The notes: generated from the sequence alone by a model not told the origin. DNA of 64,000 nt from CADEFX01 sp050260355 (GCA_050260355.1 JBLNBZ010000069.1:1-64000); one strand, 5' to 3'; positions 1 through 8,834 are shown, counted from the first letter of the stretch. Translations and numbers: made by a program.

Positions 1-2
1 AC

Positions 3-743
3 CACTCGGGCAATTGGGGCGGCTTGCTCGCCAATCCCGGGATCATCCTGGCCCACGCGATCGCCTCGATCACCGACGCGAAGGGCAAGATCCTGGTCGA
101 GGGCTGGCGGCCACCGCTGCCGGACTACGTGCGCGAGGCGCTGCGCGGCCTGGACCGCGAAGCGGGGCCGAAGTCACCGAAGATCGACGACGATTGGGGC
201 GAGCCTGGACTGACGCGCGTGGAGAAGGTCACCGGCTGGAACTCGTTCGAGGTGCTGGCCTTCGAGACCGGCAATCCGGAGCGTCCGGTGAACGCCATCC
301 CCCCGAGGGCCCGTGCGGCGTGTCAGTTGCGCTATGTCGATGGCACCGATGAAGCGGCGCTGGAGGCCAACTTGCGGCGCCATCTCGATGTGCGCGGGTT
401 CTCTGGGGTCCGTATTGCGCCACCGCTGAGCGGCAACAATGGTGTGTTCAGATCGAGCCGCACGGATCCGCGGCACCCGTGGGCGCAATGGGTCAAATCG
501 GCGGTCGAGCGCAACTCGAACCACGCCTGCGGTGTGATGCCGAACGGCGGCGGCTCGAACATGACCTATATCATGCAGTACATCGTCGGCATGCCTTGTG
601 CCTGGTTCCCGCTCAGCTATGCGGGATGCTCGCAACATGCGCCCAACGAGCACATTCTGAAGCCGCTGATGCGGGAAGGCCTGCGCCATGTCACCGGTAT
701 CTATTGGGACCTCGGTGACAAGGAGCTGGGTTACCGCAAGTGA
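3..743 (+). CDS. M20-family metallopeptidase, C-terminal part (5' end outside window)
   Basis: The reading frame is open at the left edge of the window, so only the last 246 residues are seen. The visible part begins HSGNWGG, which resembles the dimerisation-domain region of M20 dipeptidase or deacetylase-like enzymes. It ends with the conserved QHAPNEHI segment, where the His and Glu match the final metal-ligand region of the family. M20 enzymes are cytoplasmic binuclear-zinc hydrolases of peptides or N-acyl amino acids; the substrate cannot be read from this fragment. The gene runs convergently into the carbonic anhydrase gene with a 21-bp gap. Two further M20-type genes occur at 32.5 and 61.7 kb and are not close copies of it. 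Confidence 0.8.
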   Translation, partial: HSGNWGGLLANPGIILAHAIASITDAKGKILVEGWRPPLPDYVREALRGLDREAGPKSPKIDDDWGEPGLTRVEKVTGWNSFEVLAFETGNPERPVNAIPPRARAACQLRYVDGTDEAALEANLRRHLDVRGFSGVRIAPPLSGNNGVFRSSRTDPRHPWAQWVKSAVERNSNHACGVMPNGGGSNMTYIMQYIVGMPCAWFPLSYAGCSQHAPNEHILKPLMREGLRHVTGIYWDLGDKELGYRK

Positions 744-764
744 ATGGCCGCTCCGCCGCGCGGC

Positions 765-1355
765 TCATCTCTTGCTGCCATAGAGCCTTTCGAATTCCGC
801 GTCGAGGCGCGCCAGCTCTGCGGTTCTCGCAGCCTCGTACTCCGGTCCGTCCCAGGCGCGGTGATGCCCACGCGCGTAGTGCTGCGCATTGCGGTGATAG
901 AGCCAGGCGTTGAGCCGGTTGGCGACCCAGTTGTTGGCCGTGCGCACAACCTTGGCGGGGGTGCCCATAACAATCGAGCTCGGCGGGATGATCGTCCCTT
1001 CGCGCACGAAGGAGTGGCCGGCGACAATCGAGTTCTCGCCGATCACGGCGCCATCCATGATCGTCGCGCCGATGCCGACGAGACAGTTATCGGCGATGGT
1101 GCAGCCATGCAGCACGACGCGATGGGCGATCGAGCAATAGTCGCCGATTACCGTCGGGCTGGAATAGCCGATATGGACCATGACGTGGTCCTGCAGGTTC
1201 GTATAGCGGCCGATTACGACGCGCAGGCTTTCGGCGCGGATCACGGCATTGGTCCAAAGGCTCGAGCCTTCGGCAATAGAGACGTCGCCGGTGATGCGGA
1301 CGGTCGGATCGATCCACGCCGCGTGCGGAAATCGGCGTCGCAGGTCGTCGGACAT
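765..1355 (-). CDS. Gamma-carbonic-anhydrase-like hexapeptide-repeat protein
   Basis: The 196-residue protein is a left-handed beta-helix built of hexapeptide repeats, of the YrdA/PaaY/Cam gamma-carbonic anhydrase group. Candidate metal ligands are His61, His78 and His83, the last two in AHRVVLHG, which matches the family spacing. Family members are trimeric metalloenzymes hydrating CO2 or acting as thioesterase-like proteins, so the activity is not certain. The C-terminal 35 residues form a charged helix outside the repeats. The start codon overlaps the stop of the upstream redoxin gene by one base (TGATG), so the two genes are translationally coupled. Confidence 0.8.
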   Translation of the reverse strand: MSDDLRRRFPHAAWIDPTVRITGDVSIAEGSSLWTNAVIRAESLRVVIGRYTNLQDHVMVHIGYSSPTVIGDYCSIAHRVVLHGCTIADNCLVGIGATIMDGAVIGENSIVAGHSFVREGTIIPPSSIVMGTPAKVVRTANNWVANRLNAWLYHRNAQHYARGHHRAWDGPEYEAARTAELARLDAEFERLYGSKR

Positions 1356-1993
1356 CAGCTGTGCTTGCCGTGCGGGTGGTGGTGATGATGGCCATGATCG
1401 TGGTGATCGTGCCCGCAGCCGCAGTCGTCCCCATGCTCGTGATGGTGATCATGATCGCGCCCCGGCGAAGCGAGCGTGCGCGCCAGTTTCCGCTCGATGC
1501 CCGCGGCCTGCTCGCGCGGCGCGCCCTGGTCCTCGATCGCCAGGGCCATGATCTCGGCGGCCAGCAGCATATCGTCGGGCTTGCCGAAGTAGTGCCGGCG
1601 CAGCCGGCCCTCGCGATCGAACAGCAGAAGCGTCGGCGTCCCCTGCATCTCGTACGCGGCCATCGTCTTCGGCAACCCTTTGCCGTTGGCCTCGTCCACG
1701 CCTACGGGGAACGGCCAGCGATACTCGTGCAGGAAGGCCCCGAGCGCGTCCTCGGTCATCACGTCGTGGTGCTCGAAGACCGTATGCAATCCCACGACAG
1801 CGACCTCGTCGGGATTGAACTGCGCCCGCAGGCGGCGAGCCTGCGGCAGGCCATGCTCCACGCAACCGGGACACAGCATCTGGAAGGCCGTCAGCACCAC
1901 CACCTTGCCCTTCAGACCCGCCAGCGTGACCGGTTTGTCGGCATTGAACCAGCGCGTGACGCTGAGCTCCGGCGGCGTTTCGGGGTTGAACAT
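1355..1993 (-). CDS. Thioredoxin-like (redoxin) protein with His-rich C-terminal tail
   Basis: This 212-residue protein has a redoxin/AhpC-TSA type thioredoxin fold with a CPGC active-site motif at Cys41-Cys44 after the strand VVVLTAFQML. The core ends near residue 175. The last 35 residues are extremely rich in His, Asp and Gly, include a CGC triplet, and look like a metal-binding tail. I chose the ATG at 1993 because GGAG lies eight bases upstream; a longer frame to 2029 lacks such a site. No signal peptide is seen, so it is probably cytoplasmic. It is coupled to the carbonic-anhydrase-like gene, which suggests, as inference only, metal delivery or redox protection of that metalloprotein. 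Confidence 0.75.
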   Translation of the reverse strand: MFNPETPPELSVTRWFNADKPVTLAGLKGKVVVLTAFQMLCPGCVEHGLPQARRLRAQFNPDEVAVVGLHTVFEHHDVMTEDALGAFLHEYRWPFPVGVDEANGKGLPKTMAAYEMQGTPTLLLFDREGRLRRHYFGKPDDMLLAAEIMALAIEDQGAPREQAAGIERKLARTLASPGRDHDHHHEHGDDCGCGHDHHDHGHHHHHPHGKHS

Positions 1994-2099
1994 CGCTGCA
2001 TCTCCAGTGTGGACGGGGCTGATTAGCACGCGGCAGCGGTCTTGACACGTTCCATTGGGTTGTGGCCAGCGTTGGCTGGAACGCCAAGGAGATACGTCA

Positions 2100-2657
2100 A
2101 TGAGCGCCGCCGACCGAGCCCGTCTGATCGATATTGTCCGGCGCCGTTCCTATGGCACGGGCGTCGAGATCAAGCTCGCCTCAGGGCGGATCTCGAGCTT
2201 CTATTTCAACCTCAAGCCGACGATGCTGGACCCGGAGGGCGCGTATCTCATAGGCGCATTGATCACCGATGCGATCGCGCCCGGGGAGGCAGATCTTGTC
2301 GGCGGGCTCGAGATGGGCGCGGTGCCGATCGCGGCCGCGGTGGCGGCGGTGAGCTTCGCCAAGGGCAGGCCGCTGCCCGCCTTCTTCGTGCGCAAACAGG
2401 CCAAGGAGCACGGCACCAGGTCGCTCATCGAAGGCCTCGTCAAAGGCGAGACGATCGAAGGCAAGCGCGTCGTCATCGTCGAGGACGTGACGACGACCGG
2501 CGGCTCCTCCATGAAGGCCGTCGAGGCGGTCAGGGCGGAAGGCGGCAGCGTCGTACGCGTCCTGACCGTGGTCGACCGGCTCGAGGGAGCCGCCGAGACG
2601 TTTGCAAAAGCGGGGCTGTTGTTCACCCCGCTGCTGACGGTGGACGATTTTCGCTGA
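2100..2657 (+). CDS. pyrE: Orotate phosphoribosyltransferase
   Basis: PyrE transfers the phosphoribosyl group of PRPP to orotate, giving orotidine 5'-phosphate in de novo pyrimidine synthesis. The 185-residue protein has the PRPP-binding motif VVIVEDVTTTGGS at residues 124-136 and the catalytic loop FVRKQAKEHGT around Lys99-Lys102. The start is ATG 2100 with AAGGAG at 2086-2091; an upstream in-frame ATG at 2055 has no comparable site and would add 15 residues foreign to the family. It diverges from the redoxin gene and converges on pckA with a 9-bp gap. A TTGACA box at 2043-2048 could be a -35 element, but I see no good -10. Confidence 0.95.
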   Translation: MSAADRARLIDIVRRRSYGTGVEIKLASGRISSFYFNLKPTMLDPEGAYLIGALITDAIAPGEADLVGGLEMGAVPIAAAVAAVSFAKGRPLPAFFVRKQAKEHGTRSLIEGLVKGETIEGKRVVIVEDVTTTGGSSMKAVEAVRAEGGSVVRVLTVVDRLEGAAETFAKAGLLFTPLLTVDDFR

Positions 2658-2666
2658 CGTCCGGCT

Positions 2667-4253
2667 CTACTCGGCAGCCTGTTTCAGGGCTGGAGCGGCG
2701 GCCTTGACGTCCGCGTCGACATGGACCTCGAACTTGGCGAAGTTCTTGTTGAACATGTCGACGAGCGCGCGTGCCTGCGCGTCATATGCCGACTTGTCGG
2801 CCCACGTATCGCGCGGGCTCAGGATGCCCGGATCGACGCCGGCGAGCGAGGTCGGCACCTGGAATCCGAACACCGGATCAACGCGCATGGGCTGATTGCG
2901 GAGCTCACCCGATAGTGCCGCATCGAGCAGCGCTCGCGTCGCCTTGATCGGCATGCGATGCCCGACGCCGTACTTGCCGCCGGTCCAACCGGTGTTGACG
3001 AGCCAGCAGTCGACATTGTGCTTGGCGATCAGGTCGCGCAGCAAATTGCCATAGACAGTCGGATGGCGAGGCATGAACGGCGCACCAAAGCACGTGGAGA
3101 AGGTGGCTTGCGGCTCACTGCCTACGCCTTTCTCCGTGCCGGCGACCTTTGCCGTGTAGCCGGACAGGAAGTGATACATCGCCTGGCTGGGCGTCAGCCG
3201 CGCGATCGGCGGCAGGATACCGAAGGCGTCGGCCGTCAGCATGACGATGTTCTTGGGGTGTCCTGCCGTGCCCGACTTGCTCGCATTGGAGATGAAGTCG
3301 AGGGGATAGGCCGAGCGCGTATTCTCCGTGAGCCGGCCGTCGTCGAAATCGGGCTCGCCGCTGCCGGGCTTCAGCACGACATTCTCGAGCACCGCACCGA
3401 AACGATTGGACGCCGCCCAAATCTCGGGCTCGGCTTCCTTGGACAGGCGGATCGTCTTGGCGTAGCAGCCGCCCTCGAAGTTGTAGATCCCGTTCTCCGA
3501 CCAGCCATGCTCGTCATCACCGAGCAGAGTGCGCTTGGGATCGGCAGAGAGGGTTGTCTTGCCCGTCCCGGACAGTCCGAAGAATACCGCAGCGTCCCCG
3601 TTCGGGCCGACATTGGCCGAACAGTGCATCGGCATGACGCCGCTTTCGGGCAGCAGATAGTTCAGGAATGTGAAGACCGACTTCTTGATCTCGCCGGCGT
3701 ACGAGGTGCCGCCGATCAAGACCAGGCGCTTGGCGAAGTCGCACGCGATCACCGTTTCGGACCGGACGCCGTGCCGTTTCGGGTCAGCTTTGAAGCTCGG
3801 CAGGTTGACGATGGTGAACTCGGGCACGAACCCGGCCAGCTCACTCGCCTCGGGCCGGCGCAGCAGCCAGCGGATGAAGAGGGCGTGCCATGCGTATTCG
3901 GTGAAGACGCGGGTTCTCAGGCGGCGCTGCGGGTCGGCACCGGCGTAGAGATCCTGGACGAACAGCTCACGCGATTTGGCTTGCTCCACGAAATCGGAAT
4001 AGAGGAGCTCGAACTGCTCAGGCGAGATCGGCTTATTGTTGTCCCACCAAACCGCTTTCTCGGTCGTTGCGTCGCGTACGGTGAACTTGTCCTGCGCCGA
4101 CCTGCCCGTATGTGCGCCCGTCTCGAACACGAGCGCTCCCGTGGAGGCGAACTTTCCCTCGCCGCGGCGGATGGAAAACTCAATAAGGTCGAGGTGGCTG
4201 GTGTTGTGGTGAACCTTCTGCGGGACCGTTAGAGAAAAGGAGTGTTTCATCAT
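2667..4253 (-). CDS. pckA: Phosphoenolpyruvate carboxykinase (ATP)
   Basis: PckA decarboxylates and phosphorylates oxaloacetate to PEP, the entry step of gluconeogenesis from organic acids. The 528-residue protein has the usual length and shows the P-loop GLSGTGKT at 226-233 followed by LSADP, and the GDDEHGW segment near 245-251. Two adjacent ATG codons (4253 and 4250) are possible starts and neither has a strong Shine-Dalgarno sequence. It lies divergently from chvI across a 552-bp spacer. In rhizobia and agrobacteria pckA neighbours chvGI and is linked with its regulation (established knowledge); here the layout is the same. Confidence 0.95.
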   Translation of the reverse strand: MMKHSFSLTVPQKVHHNTSHLDLIEFSIRRGEGKFASTGALVFETGAHTGRSAQDKFTVRDATTEKAVWWDNNKPISPEQFELLYSDFVEQAKSRELFVQDLYAGADPQRRLRTRVFTEYAWHALFIRWLLRRPEASELAGFVPEFTIVNLPSFKADPKRHGVRSETVIACDFAKRLVLIGGTSYAGEIKKSVFTFLNYLLPESGVMPMHCSANVGPNGDAAVFFGLSGTGKTTLSADPKRTLLGDDEHGWSENGIYNFEGGCYAKTIRLSKEAEPEIWAASNRFGAVLENVVLKPGSGEPDFDDGRLTENTRSAYPLDFISNASKSGTAGHPKNIVMLTADAFGILPPIARLTPSQAMYHFLSGYTAKVAGTEKGVGSEPQATFSTCFGAPFMPRHPTVYGNLLRDLIAKHNVDCWLVNTGWTGGKYGVGHRMPIKATRALLDAALSGELRNQPMRVDPVFGFQVPTSLAGVDPGILSPRDTWADKSAYDAQARALVDMFNKNFAKFEVHVDADVKAAAPALKQAAE

Positions 4254-4805
4254 TGTTCAGCCATTGCCACCAGCAAGATCCTCGATTGTCGCAGAAGTTC
4301 CTCGCAGGGCGCGAGGTCGTAGGCCGCGCTGTGGCTGGATGAAGCAGCAACCGGAGCCACGCACGAGCAGTCGATGCTAAGGGCCCCCGGTCAACTCCTC
4401 AAGCCTACGCATGGTCGCATTCTGCGTTGACGGAAGATAGTCCTTTACTTCGCAGGTGCTCGCGTTCAAGCTTCGTGCCACATTCTCGTTTAATTTCAAG
4501 GTTGTGTTTGTCCCTGCAACCTTTTCGCGGACGCTGGCGGCCGACGCTGCTGTTGCGGCCCCATGCTGTATCGAGTGGAAGCCTTGGGCCGCTCGTGCGC
4601 TTTTGCCCCGCTCCGCCTGCGCGCCTCGGCGAGGTTGATCCGGATAAGAAGGATCAGACCTCTGACCAGCTGCGGGTTTTACTTACTGCCACATTCAGCT
4701 ACCATTCAGGCCATCGCTCCCAACGTCACCTGTCACATTTTGCTCACGTTGGGGCCATAGAGCGGCGTCGAGGACGAAGCGAGCGCCGCCGGGGACGTCA
4801 GGCAC
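4254..4805. promoter_or_regulatory. Divergent pckA / chvI regulatory spacer with TCAC repeats
   Basis: This 552-bp region has no convincing gene; the frames inside it do not resemble proteins. It must hold the pckA and chvI promoters. Close to chvI there are three spaced TCAC boxes (GTCAC at 4725-4729 and 4732-4736, CTCAC at 4743-4747) and, just upstream, a direct repeat of ATTCAG at 4693-4698 and 4704-4709 with an 11-bp period. Spaced direct repeats are the kind of site bound by OmpR-family regulators such as ChvI, so autoregulation is a reasonable inference. I cannot assign -35 and -10 boxes with confidence. Confidence 0.45.
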
Positions 4806-5513
4806 ATGAAAGAAAAGAGCACGATCGCGCTCGTCGATGACGAGCGAAACATCCTAACCGCGCTGCGAATGGCGCTGGAGGCGGAGGGCTACAAGGTTCG
4901 CACTTACAGCGACGGCGCCTCCGCGCTCGAAGCGTTAACCGAGGAGCCGGCCGACCTCGGGGTATTCGATATCAAAATGCCGCGGATGGACGGAATGGAG
5001 CTATTGCGCCGCATTCGCCAGCAGTCGGATATGCCGGTCATTTTCCTCACCTCGAAGGATGAGGAGATCGATGAGCTGTTCGGCCTCAAAATGGGCGCCG
5101 ACGACTACATCGCGAAGCCGTTTTCGCAGCGCCTGGTGGTCGAGCGCGTTAAGGCGGTATTGCGCCGGTTCCAGCCGAAGGACGGTCAGGGTGCCGTGAC
5201 CGAGGCCGCACGCATCCTGGAGCGAGGCAAGCTGAAGCTCGATCCGGAGCGGCACACGTGCCACTGGGACAACAAGCCCGTGACCCTGACGGTCACGGAG
5301 TTCCTGATTCTTCAGGCACTTGCGTCTCGACCCGGAGTAGTCAAGACGCGCGACGCGCTGATGGACGCCGCCTACGACGATCAGGTGTATGTGGACGATC
5401 GCACGATCGACAGCCACATCAAGCGGCTGCGCAAGAAGTTCAAGCAGGTGGATGACGATTTCGACGTGATCGAAACGCTATACGGTGTCGGTTACCGCTT
5501 CAAGGAGGCGTAG
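4806..5513 (+). CDS. chvI: Two-component response regulator ChvI (OmpR family)
   Basis: The 235-residue protein has an N-terminal receiver domain with acidic residues Asp11-Asp12, phosphoacceptor Asp55 in VFDIKMPRMDG, and Lys104 in AKPFSQ. It is followed by a winged-helix DNA-binding domain ending GVGYRF. The receiver stretch from VFDIKMP to LTSKDEEIDELFG is nearly diagnostic of ChvI. In plant- and animal-associated Rhizobiales, ChvI responds to acid or cell-envelope stress and controls envelope, exopolysaccharide and virulence or symbiosis genes. The partner kinase gene begins 18 bp downstream. The start is ATG 4806; no strong Shine-Dalgarno sequence is visible. Confidence 0.93.
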   Translation: MKEKSTIALVDDERNILTALRMALEAEGYKVRTYSDGASALEALTEEPADLGVFDIKMPRMDGMELLRRIRQQSDMPVIFLTSKDEEIDELFGLKMGADDYIAKPFSQRLVVERVKAVLRRFQPKDGQGAVTEAARILERGKLKLDPERHTCHWDNKPVTLTVTEFLILQALASRPGVVKTRDALMDAAYDDQVYVDDRTIDSHIKRLRKKFKQVDDDFDVIETLYGVGYRFKEA

Positions 5514-5531
5514 GGGCGAAGGCGACCGGGG

Positions 5532-7388
5532 ATGGCCATCGAAACGGATCGTTTGGCGCCCGATAGCGGACGCCTAGCGGGTGGGGATGCCATGGCGGGC
5601 TGGACGTCCGCATCGGGACGTCTGGTGCGTAAAGTGCAGGACGCCGCCGCAGCAGCCTGGACCGCTTTACGATCGACCGTTCCGGTCCGTTTCGTCTCAG
5701 CAAGCCTCGCCCGGCGCATCTTCGTTTCCAATCTTTTGGGCCTGGTGGTGCTGGTCGGCGGCATGCTGTGGCTCAGCCAGCATCAGGCGTTCCTGATCAG
5801 CGCCAAGGTGGAAAGCCTCAAGATCCAGGGCGAGATCATCGCCGCGGCGATTGCCTCCAATGCTTCGATCGATACCGACCGGCTGGCTTTCGACCAGGAT
5901 AGGCTGCCGGAGGCCGACGGCAGGCGAATTCTGCACCGCGATGACGGCTTCGCAGCCATGGAGCTGTCGTTGCGCCCGGACCGAGTGGCGCCGGTCCTGC
6001 GGCGATTGATCCTGCCGACCCACAACACACGCGCCCGCATCTATACGCGTGAGGGCACGCTGATCTTCGACTCCAACGAGACCGTTGGCAGCATGTCGTT
6101 CGGGGTCGACGGTCCGATGCCGCAAGAGAAAGTGCGCGTGAAGACGTTCTGGACGCGCCTGTCGGCCTGGTTCGACGGGTCGGACCTGCCGGTCTATCGG
6201 GAGATCGGAGCGGCCAACGGGACCTACTATCCCGAGGTGCGGCAAGCGCTGCGCGGCGTGACCCTGCCGCCCATGCTCCTGCTGACCGACGAGGGCAAGC
6301 AGATCGTTTCGCACGCCGTTCCAATCCAGCGGCGCAATGCCATTCTCGGAGTGCTGCTGCTGTCAACGCGGCCTGGCGAGCTCGACGAGATCGTCGGCAA
6401 GGAGCGCTGGCTGATGCTCGTGCTTTCCTTGATTGCACTGTTTGCCACGCTGCTGGCATCGGTCCTGCTGGCCAGAACCATCGCCGGTCCCATGGGCCGA
6501 TTGTCGGCCGCCGCCGAGCAGGTCAGCCAAAGCCTCACGGCACGCACCGAGCTGCCCGACTTTGAAGATCGAAAGGACGAAGTCGGCCAAATGGCGGGTG
6601 CCTTTCGCCGCATGACCGCGGCGCTCTATCGGCGCATCGAGGCCAGTGAGAAGTTCGCCGCCGACGTGGCGCACGAGCTGAAAAATCCTCTGGCGGCCGC
6701 GCGCAGCACCGCCGATGTTCTTGCTTATGCGAAGACTGAGGAAGAGCGGCAGCATCTGGTGGAACAGGTTCAAGGCGAGCTCAGGCGCCTCAATCGACTG
6801 ATCACCGACGTGTCGAACGCCTCGCGGCTCGATGCCGAGCTGGCGCGGCAGCGGACCGAGCCAATCGATATGCGCAGCGTTCTGCGCGGGGTCGCTGGCG
6901 TGTTCGACGAGATGCTTTCGGCCGATGCGGGCAAGCTGCAGCTCGACGTTGCAGGCTTCCCCAATGGGGCCGACACGTACGTGGTTCGAGCGCACGAGGG
7001 AAGGATGGGTCAGGTCGCCACGAACCTGATCGATAACGCTCTATCCTTCTCGCCTCCGGGAGCCACTGTGTCCGTGCGGTTGAGACGAGCCGGGTCCGAG
7101 GTGGAATTTGCCGTCGAGGACGAGGGTCCGGGCATTCCGGCCGACAAGTTCGAAACGATCTTCGAGCGGTTCTATTCCGACCGTCCACAGAGCGACCAGA
7201 CCAGGGGCAAGAACTCGGGCCTCGGCCTCAGCATCTCGCGCGAGATCGTCACCGCGTACGGAGGGCGGATCTGGGCGGAGAACCGGGACCCCGTCTCGGG
7301 CTCTAGCGGTGCCCGGTTTGTGGTAAGACTGCCCGCGGCGCAAGGCGGCGCGGTCAAGGGACAGCCGGGCTTTGGACGACGGCACTAG
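5532..7388 (+). CDS. chvG: Sensor histidine kinase ChvG
   Basis: The 618-residue protein is a membrane histidine kinase. A first membrane segment lies near residues 65-85 (IFVSNLLGLVVLVGGMLWL), followed by a periplasmic sensor domain of about 220 residues and a second membrane segment near 293-315. A HAMP linker precedes the H-box AADVAHELKNPLAAARS with phosphoacceptor His381, and then come the N, G1 (DEGPGIP) and G2 (GLGLSI) boxes of the ATPase domain. The N-terminal 50 residues before the first membrane segment are Ala-rich; an in-frame ATG at 5592 is a possible alternative start. It forms an operon with chvI and overlaps hprK by 17 bp. Confidence 0.92.
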   Translation: MAIETDRLAPDSGRLAGGDAMAGWTSASGRLVRKVQDAAAAAWTALRSTVPVRFVSASLARRIFVSNLLGLVVLVGGMLWLSQHQAFLISAKVESLKIQGEIIAAAIASNASIDTDRLAFDQDRLPEADGRRILHRDDGFAAMELSLRPDRVAPVLRRLILPTHNTRARIYTREGTLIFDSNETVGSMSFGVDGPMPQEKVRVKTFWTRLSAWFDGSDLPVYREIGAANGTYYPEVRQALRGVTLPPMLLLTDEGKQIVSHAVPIQRRNAILGVLLLSTRPGELDEIVGKERWLMLVLSLIALFATLLASVLLARTIAGPMGRLSAAAEQVSQSLTARTELPDFEDRKDEVGQMAGAFRRMTAALYRRIEASEKFAADVAHELKNPLAAARSTADVLAYAKTEEERQHLVEQVQGELRRLNRLITDVSNASRLDAELARQRTEPIDMRSVLRGVAGVFDEMLSADAGKLQLDVAGFPNGADTYVVRAHEGRMGQVATNLIDNALSFSPPGATVSVRLRRAGSEVEFAVEDEGPGIPADKFETIFERFYSDRPQSDQTRGKNSGLGLSISREIVTAYGGRIWAENRDPVSGSSGARFVVRLPAAQGGAVKGQPGFGRRH

Positions 7389-7845
7389 CTTCCTGCAGGC
7401 AACGTGCATCGCCCTCGACGGGCGGGCCGGCGTGATCCTTGGGCCGTCTGGATCTGGCAAGTCCGACCTCGCCTTGCGCTGCATTACCACCCCATTCGTG
7501 CTCGATGGCCGGACCCGGCAGGCGGGTCTTGTGGCAGACGATGGCGTGCTCATCGAGCGGCGTGGGGGTCGGCTCAGAGTGCGCCCCCCGGAGGCGATCC
7601 GGGGCAAGCTGGAGGTCCGGGGCCTCGGTATCATCGAGGTTCCCCATGTGCTCGAGGCGGATTTGACGCTGATCGTGAGGTTGGCGGCTCCGAAAGATAT
7701 CGAACGCCTGCCCGACCCGTGGCCCCAGGAAGACCTGCTCGGCGTTAGGCTTCCGGTCCTGTTGTTGGCTGCCTTCGAAGCCTCGGCGCCGTACAAGCTG
7801 CTCTTGGCCCTCGCCGGGGCGGGGCAGTGTCCGAGCGGCTCTTGA
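7372..7845 (+). CDS. hprK: HPr kinase/phosphorylase, short alphaproteobacterial form
   Basis: This 157-residue protein contains only the C-terminal kinase domain of HprK: Walker A GPSGSGKS at 24-31, then the LVADDGV segment and the conserved RGLGIIEV region. Firmicute HprK has about 310 residues with an extra N-terminal domain; the short form is the rule in alphaproteobacteria. The start is a TTG at 7372 inside the end of chvG, implying translational coupling. It phosphorylates the regulatory serine of HPr, whose gene is 0.7 kb downstream, and so links the PTS to carbon status and ChvGI. Confidence 0.9.
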   Translation: MDDGTSFLQATCIALDGRAGVILGPSGSGKSDLALRCITTPFVLDGRTRQAGLVADDGVLIERRGGRLRVRPPEAIRGKLEVRGLGIIEVPHVLEADLTLIVRLAAPKDIERLPDPWPQEDLLGVRLPVLLLAAFEASAPYKLLLALAGAGQCPSGS

Positions 7846-8074
7846 AGGGGCGTCCCTGAGGCGGATCGGATGGACATACGCGGCAAAATGGCGTTTGCCA
7901 ACAATAGTAACTTGCCGACAATCGGCCGGCTCGGGTGATAACCTTCAACGCGCCTGATTCGGCCGGGGACAAGGGTCGAACGCTTGGCCACATAAGATCA
8001 CCACGGGCGGGGGAACCGCAGGCTGCCTAGGTCTGCTGGGGGATGTATACCACAGGGCACGAGGTGCCAGGCCG

Positions 8075-8479
8075 ATGATCGGCATCGTCATCATTACCCA
8101 CGCCGGGCTCGCACACGAGTTCCGCGTCGCGCTTGAGCATGTTGTCGGGCCTCAAGGCCAGCTCGAGACGATCTCAATCGGTCCCGAGGACGACATGGAG
8201 CTGCGCCGCAAGGAGCTGATCGAGGCCGTCCGGCGCGTCGATCAAGGGCTCGGCGTCATCATCCTGACGGACATGTTCGGCGGCACGCCTTCGAACCTTG
8301 CTATCTCTGTCATGGAGGATACGGGGGCCGAGGTTTTGGCCGGCGTCAACCTGCCGATGCTGATCAGGCTCGCAAGCGTTCGCAAGGACAAGCCGATTGC
8401 CACGGCGGTCGATCTCGCCAAGGATGCAGGGCGCAAGTACATCAGCGTAGCCAGCCAGGTCTTGTCCGGTGAGGCGTAG
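8075..8479 (+). CDS. PTS EIIA component, mannose type
   Basis: The 134-residue protein is an EIIA-Man domain: MIGIVIITHAGLA at the N-terminus carries the phosphorylatable His9, and LTDMFGGTPSN is the conserved loop of the family. It accepts phosphate from HPr. No EIIB, EIIC or EIID gene lies in the window, so it probably has a regulatory rather than a transport role, as in other alphaproteobacteria with incomplete PTS. A 229-bp gap separates it from hprK, and this gap may hold a promoter. It precedes ptsH by 26 bp. Confidence 0.9.
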   Translation: MIGIVIITHAGLAHEFRVALEHVVGPQGQLETISIGPEDDMELRRKELIEAVRRVDQGLGVIILTDMFGGTPSNLAISVMEDTGAEVLAGVNLPMLIRLASVRKDKPIATAVDLAKDAGRKYISVASQVLSGEA

Positions 8480-8505
8480 GCCTCGCTTTGCTGCCGGGGG
8501 CGAGC

Positions 8506-8790
8506 GTGACCGCATCGGACAAGCCGAGAGCCGAAGTAACGATCCGCAACAAAAAGGGCCTGCACGCCAGGGCGTCGGCAAAATTCGTCAAGTGCGCTGA
8601 AAGCTTTGATGCCGTCGTGCGTGTGACACGCGATGGCCAGACGGTCGGCGGCGGCTCCATTATGGGCCTCATGATGCTGGCTGCCGGTCCCGGCAGCTCG
8701 ATTCTGATCGAGGCCGAGGGGCCTCAGGCACCCGAGGCCATCGACGCCCTCGTCGCGCTCGTGGAGGCAGGCTTCGACGAGGAAATCTGA
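8506..8790 (+). CDS. ptsH: Phosphocarrier protein HPr
   Basis: The 94-residue protein has the EI-dependent phosphorylation site His20 in KKGLHARASAKFV and the HprK-dependent Ser51 in GGGSIMGLMML. Both phosphorylation sites are therefore intact. HPr passes phosphate from EI to EIIA and acts as a regulatory switch. I chose the GTG at 8506 because a G-rich GGGGGCGAG stretch lies directly upstream; a TTG at 8488 in the same frame would add six residues. The ptsI gene for EI is not in the window. Confidence 0.9.
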   Translation: MTASDKPRAEVTIRNKKGLHARASAKFVKCAESFDAVVRVTRDGQTVGGGSIMGLMMLAAGPGSSILIEAEGPQAPEAIDALVALVEAGFDEEI

Positions 8791-8834
8791 TCGGCGGCGC
8801 AACGTCCGCTGCCTCGAGTCTCGGAGGTTGGCCT

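Noticed and set aside
2958..4232. 424-codon open frame antisense to pckA
   Set aside because: It is the mirror of a strongly conserved gene in high-G+C DNA, has no recognisable motif and no ribosome-binding site.
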